A stretch of DNA of 13,825 bases from Methanimicrococcus sp. (GTDB taxonomy: Archaea > Halobacteriota > Methanosarcinia > Methanosarcinales > Methanosarcinaceae): the NCBI GenBank assembly GCA_009783635.1, contig WRDC01000029.1, positions 1 to 13,825 on the forward strand, written 5' to 3'. Under the pieces are notes generated by a model that saw nothing but the letters and a program-made list of their open reading frames with translations, was not told the origin of the DNA and did not search any database. Of the stretch, positions 12,655 to 13,825 are shown piece after piece (within the stretch, counting starts at the first letter, position 1; the number at the start of each line of letters is the position of its first letter). Both the position numbers and the translations under genes were made by a program.

Positions 12655-13825
12655 TTAAACCGCCTCCGGGGACTGAACAAAATCAGTCGCTTTCTCAAAC
12701 GCTTCCGCCGCCGCAATAACATCGGCGTCTTTCTGATAACCGCCGATGATTTGAAGACCGGCCGGCAGTTTGCCGACAAATCCGCAAGGAACGGTTGCGG
12801 CCGGAAGGCCGGCTAAGTCGGCGCCCGCCATTGCCGCGGAATAGGAACTGAGTTCTTCGTCACAGCCGCCACTGCAAGTGCCGCCGATATCCGGAGCGAC
12901 AAGCAGAGTGGTCGGTGAAATCAAAAGGCCGTATTCTTTGAAAACAGATTCGAATTCCTCGACGATGAGCGTTCTTATCTGCATGGATTTCATGTAATAA
13001 TCATTGTACCGGCCGGCCATCAAAAGATAGATGCCGAGCATGATTCTTCTTTCAACGACGGGGCCGAAAAGCGCTCTGGTCTTGGCAACCATTTCATGCC
13101 AGTTGCCTGCGTCCGCGCGCGGTCCGAACCGGGTGCCGTCATACTTGGCAAGCATGGCGGAGCTCTCGCCGGCGGCGATGATATCGTGGACAGGCTGCGC
13201 GTATATTGCCGTTTTTAAGGAGAATCTTTCGCAGGTCGCGCCGAGTTTTTCAAAAGTTGCAACGGCTTCTTCGAATGTTTTCATGACGCCGGCGCTGACG
13301 CCTTTCAAATATTCTTCGGGAATTCCGATTTTGAATCCGAAAAGCGGTTTGTCGCCGGATTTGATTTTGCCGGTATAATTCATTTTTCCGGGAAGAGACG
13401 TTGTGTCGCGGTTGTCGTTTCCGGAAATGATGTCCATAACGGCGACAACATCTGAAACGGTTGCCGCGGTCACGCCGATTTGGTCAAGCGACCCTGTGTA
13501 GTAGATCAGACCGAATCTGGAAACTGCGCCATAACTGGGCTTAAAGGCGGTGGTTCCGCAATAGGAGGCGGAAGCTCTCAACAGACCGCCGGCATCAGAA
13601 CAGACGGCAGCGGCGACAATGCCGGCCGCAACGGCAGCGGCAGACCCGCTTGGGCCGCCTTTTTTGGATTTGTCCCATGGATTTTTAACGGGGCCGTAAG
13701 CGCTCGGCGCGCCGAGGAGACCGAATTCGGCCATATTGGTCTTGCCGACGATAACGGCGCCGGCTTTTTCCAAATCATCGGCGGCTTTGCCGGAAAACGG
13801 AGGAATGTAGCCTTTCATAATTTTA
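12655..13825 (-). CDS. gatA: Asp/Glu-tRNA amidotransferase subunit A, 5' end outside window, altered active site
   Basis: GatA is the amidase-fold glutaminase of GatCAB; it releases ammonia for GatB. The frame is open to the right edge (codons for K and I precede the M at 13818, matching the family's SKIxxGYxPP), so about 80 N-terminal residues, including the catalytic Lys, are unseen. Numbering from that M: GAVIVGKTNMAEFG (20-33), GGPSGSAAAVAAG (54-66), SDAGGLLRASASYCG (74-88), KPSYGAVSRFGL (93-104), RRIMLG and ADLAGLPAATVPCGF are present. However, the amidase signature GG-S-S-G-G-S reads GGPSGS (one Gly lost, cis-Ser position Pro), and GGS-(I/V)-R-x-P reads GGLLRAS, so the nucleophilic Ser is L79. 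The frame is otherwise intact and coupled to gatB. Glutaminase activity is doubtful. Fold certain, activity not. Confidence 0.93.
   Translation of the reverse strand, partial: KIMKGYIPPFSGKAADDLEKAGAVIVGKTNMAEFGLLGAPSAYGPVKNPWDKSKKGGPSGSAAAVAAGIVAAAVCSDAGGLLRASASYCGTTAFKPSYGAVSRFGLIYYTGSLDQIGVTAATVSDVVAVMDIISGNDNRDTTSLPGKMNYTGKIKSGDKPLFGFKIGIPEEYLKGVSAGVMKTFEEAVATFEKLGATCERFSLKTAIYAQPVHDIIAAGESSAMLAKYDGTRFGPRADAGNWHEMVAKTRALFGPVVERRIMLGIYLLMAGRYNDYYMKSMQIRTLIVEEFESVFKEYGLLISPTTLLVAPDIGGTCSGGCDEELSSYSAAMAGADLAGLPAATVPCGFVGKLPAGLQIIGGYQKDADVIAAAEAFEKATDFVQSPEAV

Overview
The window looks like the chromosome of a methyl-reducing or methylotrophic methanogenic archaeon of the Methanosarcinaceae. 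My best guess is a Methanimicrococcus-like gut lineage, and that genus call is an inference. The McrA, McrB and McrG translations follow the Methanosarcina pattern closely: McrB at 434 aa, McrG nearly collinear, and the McrA modification sites at Methanosarcina numbering plus one or two. None of the ten stop codons visible in the window is TAG, which fits a pyrrolysine-using lineage. Coding DNA is moderately GC-rich, while the intergenic DNA is very AT-rich and full of short tandem repeats.

Layout: almost everything is on the minus strand. Positions 1-4832 hold the methyl-coenzyme M reductase operon in the order mcrB-mcrD-mcrC-mcrG-mcrA; mcrA runs off the left edge. A 398-bp leader/promoter gap follows, then mmp10 (5231-6490), the radical SAM/cobalamin enzyme that methylates an arginine of McrA; its target residue is visible in the mcrA of this window. 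Next come a Fic-fold protein with a ruined catalytic motif (6572-7333), an SPL-type radical SAM protein (7560-8477), and an RNase III-like protein that lacks several catalytic acids but keeps its dsRNA-binding domain (8656-9360).

After a 454-bp AT-rich, repeat-containing gap comes the only plus-strand gene, a three-TM protein resembling Pycsar-type membrane effectors (9815-10567). It converges on a small two-TM protein (10599-10856). A further 352-bp AT-rich gap leads to gatB and gatA (11209-13825, gatA cut by the right edge), the tRNA-dependent amidotransferase. Its GatA has lost the nucleophilic serine of the amidase signature.

The two themes worth following are: (1) a run of pseudoenzyme-like proteins (GatA, RNase III, Fic) whose folds are clear but whose catalytic residues are altered; and (2) short tandem repeats (7-, 11- and 16-bp units) placed at or just after the stop codons of three minus-strand genes, with a second 11-bp array in the promoter gap of the plus-strand gene.
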